In this document: positions 31,891 to 46,100 of the stretch, one piece after another
Layout of the letters: each line of letters begins with the position of its first letter
How positions within the stretch are numbered: the stretch's first letter is position 1
Source: Ptiloglossa arizonensis
Taxonomy: Eukaryota; Arthropoda; Insecta; Hymenoptera; Colletidae
Direction of reading: 5' to 3'
Assembly (NCBI RefSeq): GCF_051014685.1
Contig: NW_027479446.1
Coordinates: forward strand, 59,186-123,185
Length of the DNA stretch: 64,000 nucleotides
The notes under the pieces: generated by a model
The model's database searches: none
What the model saw: only the letters and a program-made list of their open reading frames with translations
What the model was told of the DNA's origin: nothing
Program-made: the position numbers and the translations under genes

Positions 31891-34800
31891 CTACTATGGC
31901 CTGGGGAAAAATACACATACCTTTGCAATCGGGCGAGTATCTACTTTCAGATGCAACAGGAATTTCTCGAGTTCGTCAATCCGTTCGCGAGATATGGGAG
32001 TTTGAAGTTAAGGAATGGTTGAGAAACCATCAAAATTTTCGCAATTCTGATGGTAGAAACGAATAACTGGAATGACCTAGGGGAAAAGTACACACACCAT
32101 TGTAATCGGTCGACTTTCTGCTTTCAGATGCAACAGGAATTTCTCGAGTTCGTCAATCCGTTCGCGAGATATGGGAGTTTGAAGTTAAGGAATGGTTGAG
32201 AAACCATCAAAATTTTCGCAAGTCTGATACTCGAAACCAATAACTACTCTGGCCTAGGGCAAAAATACACATACCTTTCTAATCGGGCGAGTTTCTACTT
32301 TCAGATGCAACAGTAATTTCTCGAGCTCGTCAATTCGTTCGCGAGATATGGGAGTTTGAAGTTAAGGAATGGTTGAGAAACCATCAAAATTTTCGCAAGT
32401 CTGATACTCGAAATCAATAACTGGAATGGCCTAGGGGAAAAGTACACACACCATTGTAATGGGGCGAGTTTCTACTTTCAGATGCAACAGGAATTTCCCG
32501 AGTTTGTCAATCCGTTCGCGAGATATGGGAGTTTGAAGTTAAGGAATGGTTGAGAAACCATCAAAATTTAGGCAAGTCTGATACTCGAAACCAATAACTA
32601 CTATGGCCGAGGGCAAAAATACACATACCTTTGTAATCGGGCGAGTTTCTACTTTCAGATGCAACAGTAATTTCTCGAGCTCGTCAATTCGTTCGCGAGA
32701 TATGGGAGTTTGAAGTTAAGGAATGGTTGAGAAACCATCAAAATTTTCGCAAGTCTGATACTCGAAACCAATAACTGGAATGGCCTAGGTGAAAAGTACA
32801 CACACCATTGTAATGGGGCGAGTTTATACTTTCAGATGCAACAGGAATTCCTCGAGTTCGTCAATCCGTTCGCGAGATATGGGAGTTTGAAGTTAAGGAA
32901 TGGTTGAGAAACCATCAAAATTTTCGCAATTCTGATGCTAGAAACGAATAACTGGAATGACCTACGGGAAAAGTACAAACACCATTGTAATCGGTCGACA
33001 TTCTGCTTTCAGCTGCAACAGGGATTCCTCGAGTTCGTCAATCCGTTCGCGAGATATGGGAGTAAGAAGTTAAGGAATGGTTGAGAGACCATCACAATTT
33101 TCGCAAGTCTGATACTCGAAACCAATAACTACTATGGCCTGGGGAAAAATACACATACCTTTGCAATCGGGCGAGCTTCTACTTTCAGATGCAACAGGAA
33201 TTTCTCGAGTTCGTCAATCCGTTCGCGAGATATGGGAGTTTGAAGTTAAGGAATGGTTGAGAAACCATCAAAATTTTCGCAATTCTGATGCTAGAAACGA
33301 ATAACTGGAATGACCTAGGGGAAAAGTACACACACCATTGTAATCGGTCGACTTTCTGCTTTCAGATGCAACAGGAATTTCTCGAGTTCGTCAATCCGTT
33401 CGCGAGATATGGGAGTTTGAAGTTAAGGAATGGTTGAGAAACCATCAAAATTTTCGCAAGTCTGATACTCGAAACCAATAACTACTATGACCTAGGGCAA
33501 AAATACACATACCTTTGTAATCGGGCGAGTTTCTACTTTCAGATGCAACAGTAATTTCTCGAGCTCGTCAATTCGTTCGCGAGATATGGGAGTTTGAAGT
33601 TAAGGAATGGTTGAGAAACCATCAAAATTTTCGCAAGTCTGATACTCGAAATCAATAACTGGAATGGCCTAGGGGAAAAGTACACACACCATTGTAATGG
33701 GGCGAGTTTCTACTTTCAGATGCAACAGGGATTTCCCGAGTTTGTCAATCCGTTCGCGAGGTATGGGAGTTTGAAGTTAAGGAATGGTTGAGAAACCATC
33801 ACAATTTTCGCAAGTCTGATACTCGAAACCAATAACTACTATGGCCTGGGGGAAAAATACACATACCTTTGCAATCGGGCGAGTTTCTACTTTCAGATGC
33901 AACAGGAATTTCTCGAGTTCGTCAATCCGTTCGCGAGATATGGGAGTGTGAAGTTAAAGAATGGTTGAGAAACCATCAAAATTTTCGCAATTCTGATGCT
34001 AAAAACTAATAACTGGAATGACCTAGGGGAAAAGTACACACACCATTGTAATCGGTCGACTTTCTGCTTTCCGATGCATCAGGAAATAATCGAGTTCGTC
34101 AATCCGTTCGCGAGATATGGGAGTTTGAAGTTAAGGAATGGTTGAGAAACCATCAAAATTTTCGCAAGTGTGATACTCGAAACCAATAACTGGAATGGCC
34201 TAGGGGAAAAGTACACACACCATTGTAATGGGGCGAGTTTATACTTTCAGATGCAACAGGAATTCCTCGAGTTCGTCAATCCGTTCGCGAGATATGGGAG
34301 TTTGAAGTTAAGGAATGGTTGAGAAACCATCAAAATTTTCGCAATTCTGATACTCGAAACCAATAACTACAAAGCCCTAGGGGGAAAATACACATACCTT
34401 TGTAATCGGGCGGGTTTCTACTTTCAGATGCAACAGTAATTTCTCGAGCTCGTCACTCCGTTCGCGTGATATGGGAGTTTGAAGTTAAGGAATGGTTGAG
34501 AAACCATCAAAATTTTAGCAAGTCTGATACTCGAAACCAATAACTGGAATGGCCTAGGGGAAAAGTACACACACCATTGTAATGGGGCGAGTTTCTACTT
34601 TCAGATGCAACAGGAATTTCCCGAGTTTGTCAATCCGTTCGCGAGATATGGGAGTTTGAAGTTAAGGAATGCTTGAGAAACCATCAAAATTTTCGCAAGT
34701 GTGTTACTCGAAACGAATAACTGGAATGGCCTAGGGGAAAAGTACACACACCATTATAATGGGGCGAGTTTCTACTTTCAGATGCAAGGGGAATTCCTCG

Positions 34801-37149
34801 AGTTCGTCAATCCGTTCGAGAGATATGGGAGTTTGAAGTTAAGGAATGGTTGAGAAACCATCAAAATTTTCGAAAGTGTGATACTCGAACCAAAAACTGG
34901 AATGGCCTAGGGGAAAAGTACACACACCATTGTAATGGGGCGAGTTTATACTTTCAGATGCAACAGGAATTCCTCGAGTTCGTCAATCCGTTCGCGAGAT
35001 ATGGGAGTTTGAAGTTAAGGAATGGTTGAGCGACCATCAAAATTTTCGCAATTCTGATGCTAGAAACGAATAACTGGAATGACCTAGGGGAAAAGTACAC
35101 ACACCATTGTAATCGGTCGACTTTCTGCTTTCAGATGCAACAGGAATTTCTCGAGTTCGTCAATCCGTTCGCGAGAAATGGGATTTTGAAGTTAAGGAAT
35201 GGTTGAGAAACCGTCAAAATTTTCGCAAGTCTGATACTCGAAACCAATAACTACTATGGCCTAGAGCAAAAATACACATACCTTTGTAATCGGGCGAGTT
35301 TCTGCTTTCAGATGCAACAGGAAATATTCGAGTTTGTCAATCCGTTCGCGAGATATGGGAGTTTGAAGTTTAGGAATGCTTGAGAAACCATCAAAATTTT
35401 CGCAAGTGTGTTACTCGAAACCAATAACTGGAATGGCCTAGGGGAAAAGTACACACACCATTGTAATGGGGCGAGTTTCTACTTTCAGATGCAAGGGGAA
35501 TTCCTCGAGTTCGTCAATCCGTTCGCGAGATATGGGAGTTTGAAGTTAAGGAATGGTTGAGAAACCATCAAAATTTTCGCAATTCTGATACTCGAAACCA
35601 ATAACTACTATGGCCTAGGGCAAAAATACACATAGCTTTGTAATCGGGCGAGTTTCTACTTTCAGATACAACAGGAATTTGTCGAATTCGTCAATCCGTT
35701 CGCGAGATATGGGAGTTGGAAGTTAAAGAATGGTTGAGAAACCATCAAAATTTTCGCAAGTGTGATACTCGAAACCAATAACTGGAATGGCCTAGGGGAA
35801 AAGTACACACACCATAGTAATGGGGCGAGTTTCTACTTTCAGATGCAACAGGAATTCCTCGAGTTCGTCAATCCGTTCGCGAGATATGGGAGTTTGAAGT
35901 TAAGGAATGGTTGAGAAACCATCAAAATTTTCGCAAGTGTGTTACTCGAAACCAATAACTGGAATGGCCTAGGGGAAAAGTACACACACCATTGTAATGG
36001 GACGAGTTTCTACTTTCAGATGCAAGGGGAATTCCTCGAGTTCGTCAATCAGTTCGCGAGATATGGGAGTTTGAAGTTAAAGAATGGTTGAGAAACCATC
36101 AAAATTTTCGCAAGTCTGATACTCGAAACCAATAACTACTATGGCCTGGGGGAAAAATACACATACCTTTGCAATCGGGCGAGTTTCTACTTTCAGATGC
36201 AACAGGAATTCCTCGAGTTCGTCAATCCGTTCGCGAGATATGGGAGTTTGAAGTTAAGGAATGGTTGAGAATCCATCAAAATTTTCGCAATTCTGATGCT
36301 AGAAACGTATAACTGGAATGACCTAGGGGAAAAGTACACACACCATTGTAATCGGTCGACTTTCTGCTTTCAGATGCAACAGGAAATAATCGAGATCGTC
36401 AATCCGTTCGCGAGATATGGGAGTTTGAAGTTTAGGAATGCTTGAGAAACCATCAAAATTTTCGCAAGTCTGATACTCGTAACAAATAACTACAAAGCCC
36501 TAGGGGAAAAATACACATACCTTTGTAATCGGGCGGGTTTCTACTTTCAGATGCAACAGTAATTTCTCGAGCTCGTCACTCCGTTCGCGAGATATGGGAG
36601 TTTGAAGTTAAGGAATGGTTGAGAAACCATCAAAATTTTCGCAAGTCTGATACTCGAAACCAATAACTGGAATTGCCTACGGGAAAAGTACACACACCAT
36701 TGTAATGGGGCGAGTTTCTACTTTCAGATGCAAGGGGAATTCCTCGAGTTCGTCAATCCGTTCGCGAGATATGGGAGTTTGAAGTTAAGGAATGGTTGAG
36801 AAACCATCAAAATTTTCGCAGTTCTGATGCTAGAAACGAATAACTGGAATGATCTAGGGGAAAAGTACACACACCATTGTAATCGGTCGACTTTCTGCTT
36901 TCAGATGCAACTGGAATTTCTCGAGTCCGTCAATCCGTTCGCGAGATATGGGAGTTTGAAGTTAAGGAATGGTTGAGAAACCATCAAAATTTTCGCAAGT
37001 GTGTTACTCGAAACCAATAACTCGAATGGCCTAGGGGAAAAGTACACACACCATTGTAATGGGGCGAGTTTCTACTTTCAGATGCAAGGGGAATTCCTCG
37101 AGTTCGTCAGTCCGTTCGCGAGATATGGGAGTTTGAAGTTAAGGAATGG

Positions 37150-40140
37150 TTGAGATACCATCAAAATTTTCGCAAGTCTGAGACTCGAAACCAATAACTA
37201 CTATGGCCTAGGGCAAAAATACACATACCTTTGTAATCGGGCGAGTTTCTACTTTCAGATACAACAGGAATTTGTCGAATTCGTAAATCCGTTCGCGAGA
37301 TATGGGTGTTTCAAGTTAAAGAATGGTCGAGAAACCATCAAAATTTTCGCAAGTGTGATACTCGAAACCAATAACTGGAATGGCCAATGGGAAAAGTACA
37401 CACACCATAGTAATGGGGCGAGTTTCTACTTTCAGATGCAACAGGAACTCCTCGAGTTCGTCAATCCGTTCGCGAGATATGGGAGTTCGAAGTTAAGGAA
37501 TGGTTGAGAGACCATCACAATTTTCGCAAGTCTGATACTCGAAACCAATAACTACTATGGCCCGGGGGAAAAATACACATACCTTTGCAATCGGGCGAGT
37601 TTCTACTTTCAGATGCAACAGTAATTTCTCGAGCTCGTCACTCCGTTCGCGAGATATGGGAGTTTGAAGTTAAGGAATGGTTGAGAAACCATCAAAATTT
37701 TAGCAAGTCTGATACTCGAAACCAATAACTGGAATGGCCTAGGGGAAAAGTACACGCACCATTGTAATGGGGCGAGTTTCTACTTTCAGATGCAACAGGA
37801 ATTTCCCGAGTTTGTCAATCCGTTCGCGAGATATGGGAGTTTGAAGTTAAGGAATGGTTGAGGAACCATCAAAATTTTCGCAGTTCTGATGCTAGAAACG
37901 AATAACTGGAATGACATAGGGGAAGAGTACACACACCATTGTAATCGGTCGACTTTCTGCTTTCAGATGCAACTGGAATTTCTCGAGCCGGTCAATCCGT
38001 TCGCGAGATATGGGAGTTTGAAGTTAAGGAATGGTTGAGAAACCATCAAAATTTTCGCAAGTCTGATACTCGAAACCAATAACTACTATGGCCTAGGGGA
38101 AAAGTACACACACCATTGTAATGGGGCGAGTTTCTACTTTCAGATGCAACAGGAATTTCCCGAGTTTGTCAATCCGTTCGCGAGATATGGGAGTTTGAAG
38201 TTAAGGAATGCTTGAGAAACCATCAAAATTTTCGCAAGTGTGTTACTCGAAACCAATAACTGGAATGGCCTAGGGGAAAAGTACACACACCATTGTAATG
38301 GGGCGAGTTTCTACTTTCAGATGCAAGGGGAATTCCCCGAGTTCGTCAATCCGTTCGAGAGATATGGGAGTTTGAAGTTAAGGAATGGTTGAGAAACCAT
38401 CAAAATTCTCGCAATTCTGATGCTAGAAACGAATAACTGGAATGACCTAGGGGAAAAGTACACACACCATTGTAATCGGTCGACTTTCTGCTTTCAGATG
38501 CAACAGGAAATAATCGAGTTCGTCAATCCGTTCGCGAGATATGGGAGTTTGAAGTTTAGGAATGCTTGAGAAACCATCAAAATTTTCGCAAGTGTGTTAC
38601 TCGAAACCAATAACTGGAATGGCCTAGGGGAAAAGTACACACACCATTGTAATGGGGCGAGTTTCTACTTTCAGATGCAAGGGGAATTCCTCGAGTTCGT
38701 CAATTCGTTCGCGAGATATGGGAGTTTGAAGTTAAGGAATGGTTGAGAAACCATCAAAATTTTCGCAAGTCTGATACTCGAAACCAATAACTACTATGGC
38801 CTAGGGCAAAAATACACATACCTTTGTAATCGGACGAGTTTCTACTTTCAGATGCAACAGGAATTTATCGAATTCATCAATCCGTTCGCGAGATATGGGA
38901 GTTTGAAGTTAAGGAATGGTTGAGAAACCATCAAAATTTTCGCAATTCTGATGCTAGAAAGAATAACTGGAATGACCTAGGGGAAAAGTACACACACCAT
39001 TGTAATCGGTCGACTTTCTGCTTTCAGATGCAACAGGAATTTCTCGAGTTCGTCAATCCGTTCGCGAGATATGGGAGTTTGAAGTTAAGGAATGGTTGAG
39101 ATACCATCAAAATTTTCGCAAGTCTGAGACTCGAAACCAATAACTACTATGGCCTAGGGCAAAAATACACATACCTTTGTAATCGGGCGAGTTTCTACTT
39201 TCAGATACAACAGGAATTTGTCGAATTCGTAAATCCGTTCGCGAGATATGGGTGTTTGAAGTTAAAGAATGGTCGAGAAACCATCAAAATTTTCGCAAGT
39301 GTGATACTCGAAACCAATAACTGGAATGGCCAATGGGAAAAGTACACACACCATAGTAATGGGGCGAGTTTCTACTTTCAGATGCAACAGGAACTCCTCG
39401 AGTTCGTCAATCCGTTCGCGAGATATGGGAGTTCGAAGTTAAGGAATGGTTGAGAGACCATCACAATTTTCGCAAGTCTGATACTCGAAACCAATAACTA
39501 CTATGGCCCGGGGGAAAAATACACATACCTTTGCAATCGGGCGAGTTTCTACTTTCAGATGCAACAGTAATTTCTCGAGCTCGTCACTCCGTTCGCGAGA
39601 TATGGGAGTTTGAAGTTAAGGAATGGTTGAGAAACCAGCAAAATTTTAGCAAGTCTGATACTCGAAACCAATAACTGGAATGGCCTAGGGGAAAAGTACA
39701 CGCACCATTGTAATGGGGCGAGTTTCTACTTTCAGATGCAACAGGAATTTCCCGAGTTTGTCAATCCGTTCGCGAGATATGGGAGTTTGAAGTTAAGGAA
39801 TGGTTGAGGAACCATCAAAATTTTCGCAGTTCTGATGCTAGAAACGAATAACTGGAATGACCTAGGGGAAGAGTACACACACCATTGTAATCGGTCGACT
39901 TTCTGCTTTCAGATGCAACTGGAATTTCTCGAGCCGGTCAATCCGTTCGCGAGATATGGGAGTTTGAAGTTAAGGAATGGTTGAGAAACCATCAAAATTT
40001 TCGCAAGTCTGATAGTCGAAACCAATAACTACTATGGCCTAGGGCAAAAATACACATACATTTGTAATCGGGCGAGTTTCTACTTTCAGATGCAACAGTA
40101 ATTTCTCGAGCTCGTCAATTCGTTCGCGAGATATGGGAGT
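37150..40140 (+). repeat. 11-monomer (1,946-bp) duplication
   Basis: Markers at 37,151 and 39,097 (GAGATACCATC, then GTCTGAGACTCG), GGCCAATGGGAAAAG, GGCCCGGGGG and CTCGAGCCGGTC recur at 1,946 bp. Near 38,408/40,531 the offset grows to 2,123 bp (twelve monomers), so one monomer was gained or lost after duplication. Confidence 0.82.
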
Positions 40141-43100
40141 TTGAAGTTAAGGAATGGTTGAGAAACCATCAAAATTTTAGCAAGTCTGATACTCGAAACC
40201 AATAACTGGAATGGCCTAGGGGAAAAGTACACACACCATTATAATGGGGCGAGTTTCTACTTTCAGATGCAACAGGAATTTCCCGAGTTTGTCAATCCGT
40301 TCGCGAGATATGGGAGTTTGAAGTTAAGGAATGCTTGAGAAACCATCAAAATTTTCGCAAGTGTGTTACTCGAAACCAATAACTGGAATGGCCTAGGGGA
40401 AAAGTACACACACCATTGTAATGGGGCGAGTTTCTACTTTCAGATGCAAGGGGAATTCCCCAAGTTCGTCAATCCGTTCGAGAGATATGGGAGTTTGAAG
40501 TTAAGGAATGGTTGAGAAACCATCAAAATTCTCGCAATTCTGATGCTAGAAACGAATAACTGGAATGACCTAGGGGAAAAGTACACACACCATTGTAATC
40601 GGTCGACTTTCTGCTTTCAGATGCAACAGGAAATAATCGAGTTCGTCAATCCGTTCGCGAGATATGGGAGTTTGAAGTTTAGGAATGCTTGAGAAACCAT
40701 CAAAATTTTCGCAAGTGTGTTACTCGAAACCAATAACTGGAATGGCCTAGGGGAAAAGTACACACACCATTGTAATGGGGCGAGTTTCTACTTTCAGATG
40801 CAAGGGGAATTCCTCGAGTTCGTCAATCCGTTCGCGAGATATGGGAGTTTGAAGTTAAGGAATGGTTGAGAGACCATCAAAATTTTCGCAAGTCTGATAC
40901 TCGAAACCAATAACTACTATGGCCTAGGGCAAAAATACACATACCTTTGTAATCGGACGAGTTTCTACTTTCAGATGCAACAGGAATTTATCGAATTCAT
41001 CAATCCGTTCGCGAGATATGGGAGTTTGAAGTTAAGGAATGGTTGAGAAACCATCAAAATTTTCGCAATTCTGATGCTAGAAAGAATAACTGGAATGACC
41101 TAGGGGAAAAGTACACACACCATTGTAATCGGTCGACTTTCTGCTTTCAGATGCAACAGGAATTTCTCGAGTTCGTCAATCCGTTCGCGAGATATGGGAG
41201 TTTGAAGTTAAGGAATGGTTGAGAAACCATCAAAATTTTCGCAAGTGTGTTACTCGAAACCAATAACTGGAATGGCCTAGGGGAAAAGTACACACACCAT
41301 TGTAATGGGACGAGTTTCTACTTTCAGATGCAAGGGGAATTCCTCGAGTTCGTCAATCCGTTCGCGAGATATGGGAGTTTGAAGTTAAAGAATGGTTGAG
41401 AAACCATCAAAATTTTCACAAGTCTGATACTCGAAACCAATAACTACTATGGCCTGGGGGAAAAATAGACATACCTTTGCAATCGGGCGAGTTTCTACTT
41501 TCAGATGCAACAGGAATTCCTCGAGTTCGTCAATCCGTTCGCGAGATATGGGAGTTTGAAGTTAAGGAATGGTTGAGAAACCATCAAAATTTTCGCAATT
41601 CTGATGCTAGAAACGAATAACTGGAATGACCTAGGGGAAAAGTACACACACCATTGTAATCGGTCGACTTTCTGCTTTCAGATGCAACAGGAAATAATCG
41701 AGTTCGTCAATCCGTTCGCGAGATATGGGAGTTTGAAGTTTAGGAATGCTTGAGAAACCATCAAAATTTTCGCAAGTCTGATACTCGTAACAAATAACTA
41801 CAAAGCCCTAGGGGAAAAATACACATACCTTTGTAATCGGGCGGGTTTCTACTTTCAGATGCAACAGTAATTTCTCGAGCTCGTCACTCCGTTCGCGAGA
41901 TATGGGAGTTTGAAGTTAAGGAATGGTTGAGAAACCATCAAAATTTTCGCAAGTCTGATACTCGAAACCAATAACTACTATGACCTAGGGCAAAAATACA
42001 CATACCTTTGTAATCGGGCGAGTTTGTACTTTCAGATGCAACAGTAATTTCTCGAGCTTGTCAATTCGTTCGCGAGATATGGGAGTTTGAAGTTAAGGAA
42101 TGGTTGAGAAACCATCAAAATTTTCGCAATTCTGATGCTAGAAACGAATAACTGGAATGACCTAGGGGAAAAGTACACACACCATTCTAATCGGTCGACT
42201 TTCTGCTTTCAGATGCAACAGGAATTTCTCGAGTTCGTCAATCCGTTCGCGAGATATGGGAGTTTGAAGTTAAGGAATGGTTGAGAAACCATCAAAATTT
42301 TCGCAAGTCTGATACTCGAAACCAATAACTACTATGGCCTAGGGCAAAAATACACATACCTTTGTAATCGGGCGAGTTTCTACTTTCAGATGCAACAGTA
42401 ATTTCTCGAGCTCGTCAATTCGTTCGCGAGATATGGGAGTTTGAAGTTAAGGAATGGTTGAGAAACCATCAAACTTTTCGCAAGTCTGATACTCGAAATC
42501 AATAACTGGAATGGCCTAGGGGAAAAGAACACACACCATTGTAATGGGGCGAGTTTCTACTTTCAGATGCAACAGGAATTTCCCGAGTTTGTCAATCCGT
42601 TCGCGAGATATGGGAGTTTGAAGTTAAGGAATGGTTGAGAAACCATCAAAATTTTCGCAAGTGTGTTACTCGAAACCAATAACTGGAATGGCCTAGGGGA
42701 AAAGTACACACACCATTGTAATGGGGCGAGTTTCTACTTTCAGATGCAACAGGAATTTCCCGAGTTTGTCAATCCGTTCGCGAGATATGGGAGTTTGAAG
42801 TTAAGGAATGGTTGAGAAACCATCAAAATTTTCGCAAGTGTGTTACTCGAAACCAATAACTGGAATGGCCTAGGGGAAAAGTACACACACCATTGTAATG
42901 GGACGAGTTTCTACTTTCAGATGCAAGGGGAATTCCTCGAGTTCGTCAATCCGTTCGCGAGATATGGTAGTTTGAAGTTTAGGAATGGTTGAGAAACCAT
43001 CAAAATTTTCGAAAGTGTGATACTCGAAACCAATAACTACTATGGCCCGGGGGAAAAATACACATACCTTTGCAATCGGGCGAGTTTCTACTTTCAGATG

Positions 43101-46100
43101 CAACAGTAATTTCTCGAGTTCGTCAATCCGTTCGCGAGATATGGGAGTTTGAAGTTAAGGAATGGTTGAGAAACCATCAAAATTTTCGCAAGTGTGTTAC
43201 TCGAAACCAATAACTGGAATGGCCTAGGGGAAAAGTACACACACCATTGTAATGGGGCGAGTTTCTACTTTCAGATGCAAGGGGAATTCCTCGAGTTCGT
43301 CAATCCGTTCGCGAGATATGGGAGTTTGAAGTTAAGGAATGGTTGAGAAACCATCAAAATTTTCGCAAGTCTGATACTCGAAACAAATAACTACTATGAC
43401 CTAGGGCAAAAATACACATACCTTTGTAATCGGGCGAGTTTCTACTTTCAGATGGAACAGTAATTTCTCGAGCTTGTCAATTCGTTCGCGAGATATGGGA
43501 GTTTGAAGTTAAGGAATGGTTGAGAAACCATCAAACTTTTCGCAAGTCTGATACTCGAAATCAATAACTGGAATGGCCTAGGGGAAAAGTACACACACCA
43601 TTGTAATGGGGCGAGTTTCTACTTTCAGATGCAACAGGAATTTCCCGAGTTTGTCAATCCGTTCGCGAGATATGGGAGTTTGAAGTTAAGGAATGGTTGA
43701 GAAACCATCAAAATTTTCGCAAGTGTGTTACTCGAAACCAATAACTGGAATGGCCTAGGGGAAAAGTACACACACCTATGTAATGGGGCGAGTTTCTACT
43801 TTCAGATGCAAGGGGAATTCCTCGAGTTCGTCAATCCGTTCGCGAGATATGGGAGTTTGAAGTTAAGGAATGGTTGAGAAACCATCAAAATTTTCGCAAG
43901 TCTGATACTCGAAACCAATAACTACTATGGCCTAGGGCAAAAATACACATACCTTTGTAATCGGGCGAGTTTCTACCTTCAGATACAACAGGAATTTGTC
44001 GAGCTCGTCACTCCGTTCGCGAGATATGGGAGTTTGAAGTTAAGGAATGGTTGAGAAACCATCAAAATTTTCGCAAGTCTGATACTCGAAACCAACAACT
44101 GGAATTGCCTACGGGAAAAGTACACACACCATTGTAATGGGGCGAGTTTCTACTTTCAGATGCAAGGGGAATTCCTCGAGTTCGTCAATCCGTTCGCGAG
44201 ATATGGGAGTTTGAAGTTAAGGAATGGTTGAGAAACCATCAAAATTTTCGCAATTCTGATGCTAGAAACGAATAACTGGAATGACCTAGGGGAAAAGTAC
44301 ACACTCCATTGTAATCGGTCGACTTTCTGCTTTCAGATGCAACAGGAAATAATCGAGTTCGTCAATCCGTTCGCGAGATATGGGAGTTTGAAGTTTAGGA
44401 ATGCTTGAGAAACCATCAAAATTTTCGCAAGTGTGTTACTCGAAACCAATAACTGGAATGGCCTAGGGGAAAAGTACACATACCATTGTAATGGGGCGAG
44501 TTTCTACTTTCAGATGCAAGGGGAATTCCTCGAGTTCGTCAATCCGTTCGCGAGATATGGGAGTTTGAAGTTAAGGAATGGTTGAGAAACCATCAAAATT
44601 TTCGCAAGTCTGATACTCGAAACCAATAACTACTATGACCTAGGGCAAAAATACACATACCTTTGTAATCGTGCGAGTTTCTACTTTCAGATGCAACAGT
44701 AATTTCTCGAGCTCGTCAATTCGTTCGCGAGATATGGGAGTTTGAAGTTAAGGAATGGTTGAGAAACCATCAAAATTTTAGCAAGTCTGATACTCGAAAC
44801 CAATAACTGGAATGGCCTAGGGGAAAAGTACACACACCATTATAATGGGGCGAGTTTCTACTTTCAGATGCAACAGGAATTTCCCGAGTTTGTCAATCCG
44901 TTCGCGAGATATGGGAGTTTGAAGTTAAGGAATGCTTGAGAAACCATCAAAATTTTCGCAAGTGTGTTACTCGAAACCAATAACTGGAATGGCCTAGGGG
45001 AAAAGTACACACACCATTGTAATGGGGCGAGTTTCTACTTTCAGATGCAAGGGGAATTCCCCAAGTTCGTCAATCCGTTCGAGAGATATGGGAGTTTGAA
45101 GTTAAGGAATGGTTGAGAAACCATCAAAATTCTCGCAATTCTGATGCTAGAAACGAATAACTGGAATGACCTAGGGGAAAAGTACACACACCATTGTAAT
45201 CGGTCGACTTTCTGCTTTCAGATGCAACAGGAAATAATCGAGTTCGTCAATCCGTTCGCGAGATATGGGAGTTTGAAGTTTAGGAATGCTTGAGAAACCA
45301 TCAAAATTTTCGCAATTCTGATGCTAGAAAGAATAACTGGAATGACCTAGGGGAAAAGTACACACACCATTGTAATCGGTCGACTTTCTGCTTTCAGATG
45401 CAACAGGAATTTCTCGAGTTCGTCAATCCGTTCGCGAGATATGGGAGTTTGAAGTTAAGGAATGGTTGAGAAACCATCAAAATTTTCGCAAGTGTGTTAC
45501 TCGAAACCAATAACTGGAATGGCCTAGGGGAAAAGTACACACACCATTGTAATGGGACGAGTTTCTACTTTCAGATGCAAGGGGAATTCCTCGAGTTCGT
45601 CAATCCGTTCGCGAGATATGGGAGTTTGAAGTTAAAGAATGGTTGAGAAACCATCAAAATTTTCACAAGTCTGATACTCGAAACCAATAACTACTATGGC
45701 CTGGGGGAAAAATAGACATACCTTTGCAATCGGGCGAGTTTCTACTTTCAGATGCAACAGGAATTCCTCGAGTTCGTCAATCCGTTCGCGAGATATGGGA
45801 GTTTGAAGTTAAGGAATGGTTGAGAAACCATCAAAATTTTCGCAATTCTGATGCTAGAAACGAATAACTGGAATGACCTAGGGGAAAAGTACACACACCA
45901 TTGTAATCGGTCGACTTTCTGCTTTCAGATGCAACAGGAAATAATCGAGTTCGTCAATCCGTTCGCGAGATATGGGAGTTTGAAGTTTAGGAATGCTTGA
46001 GAAACCATCAAAATTTTCGCAAGTCTGATACTCGTAACAAATAACTACAAAGCCCTAGGGGAAAAATACACATACCTTTGTAATCGGGCGGGTTTCTACT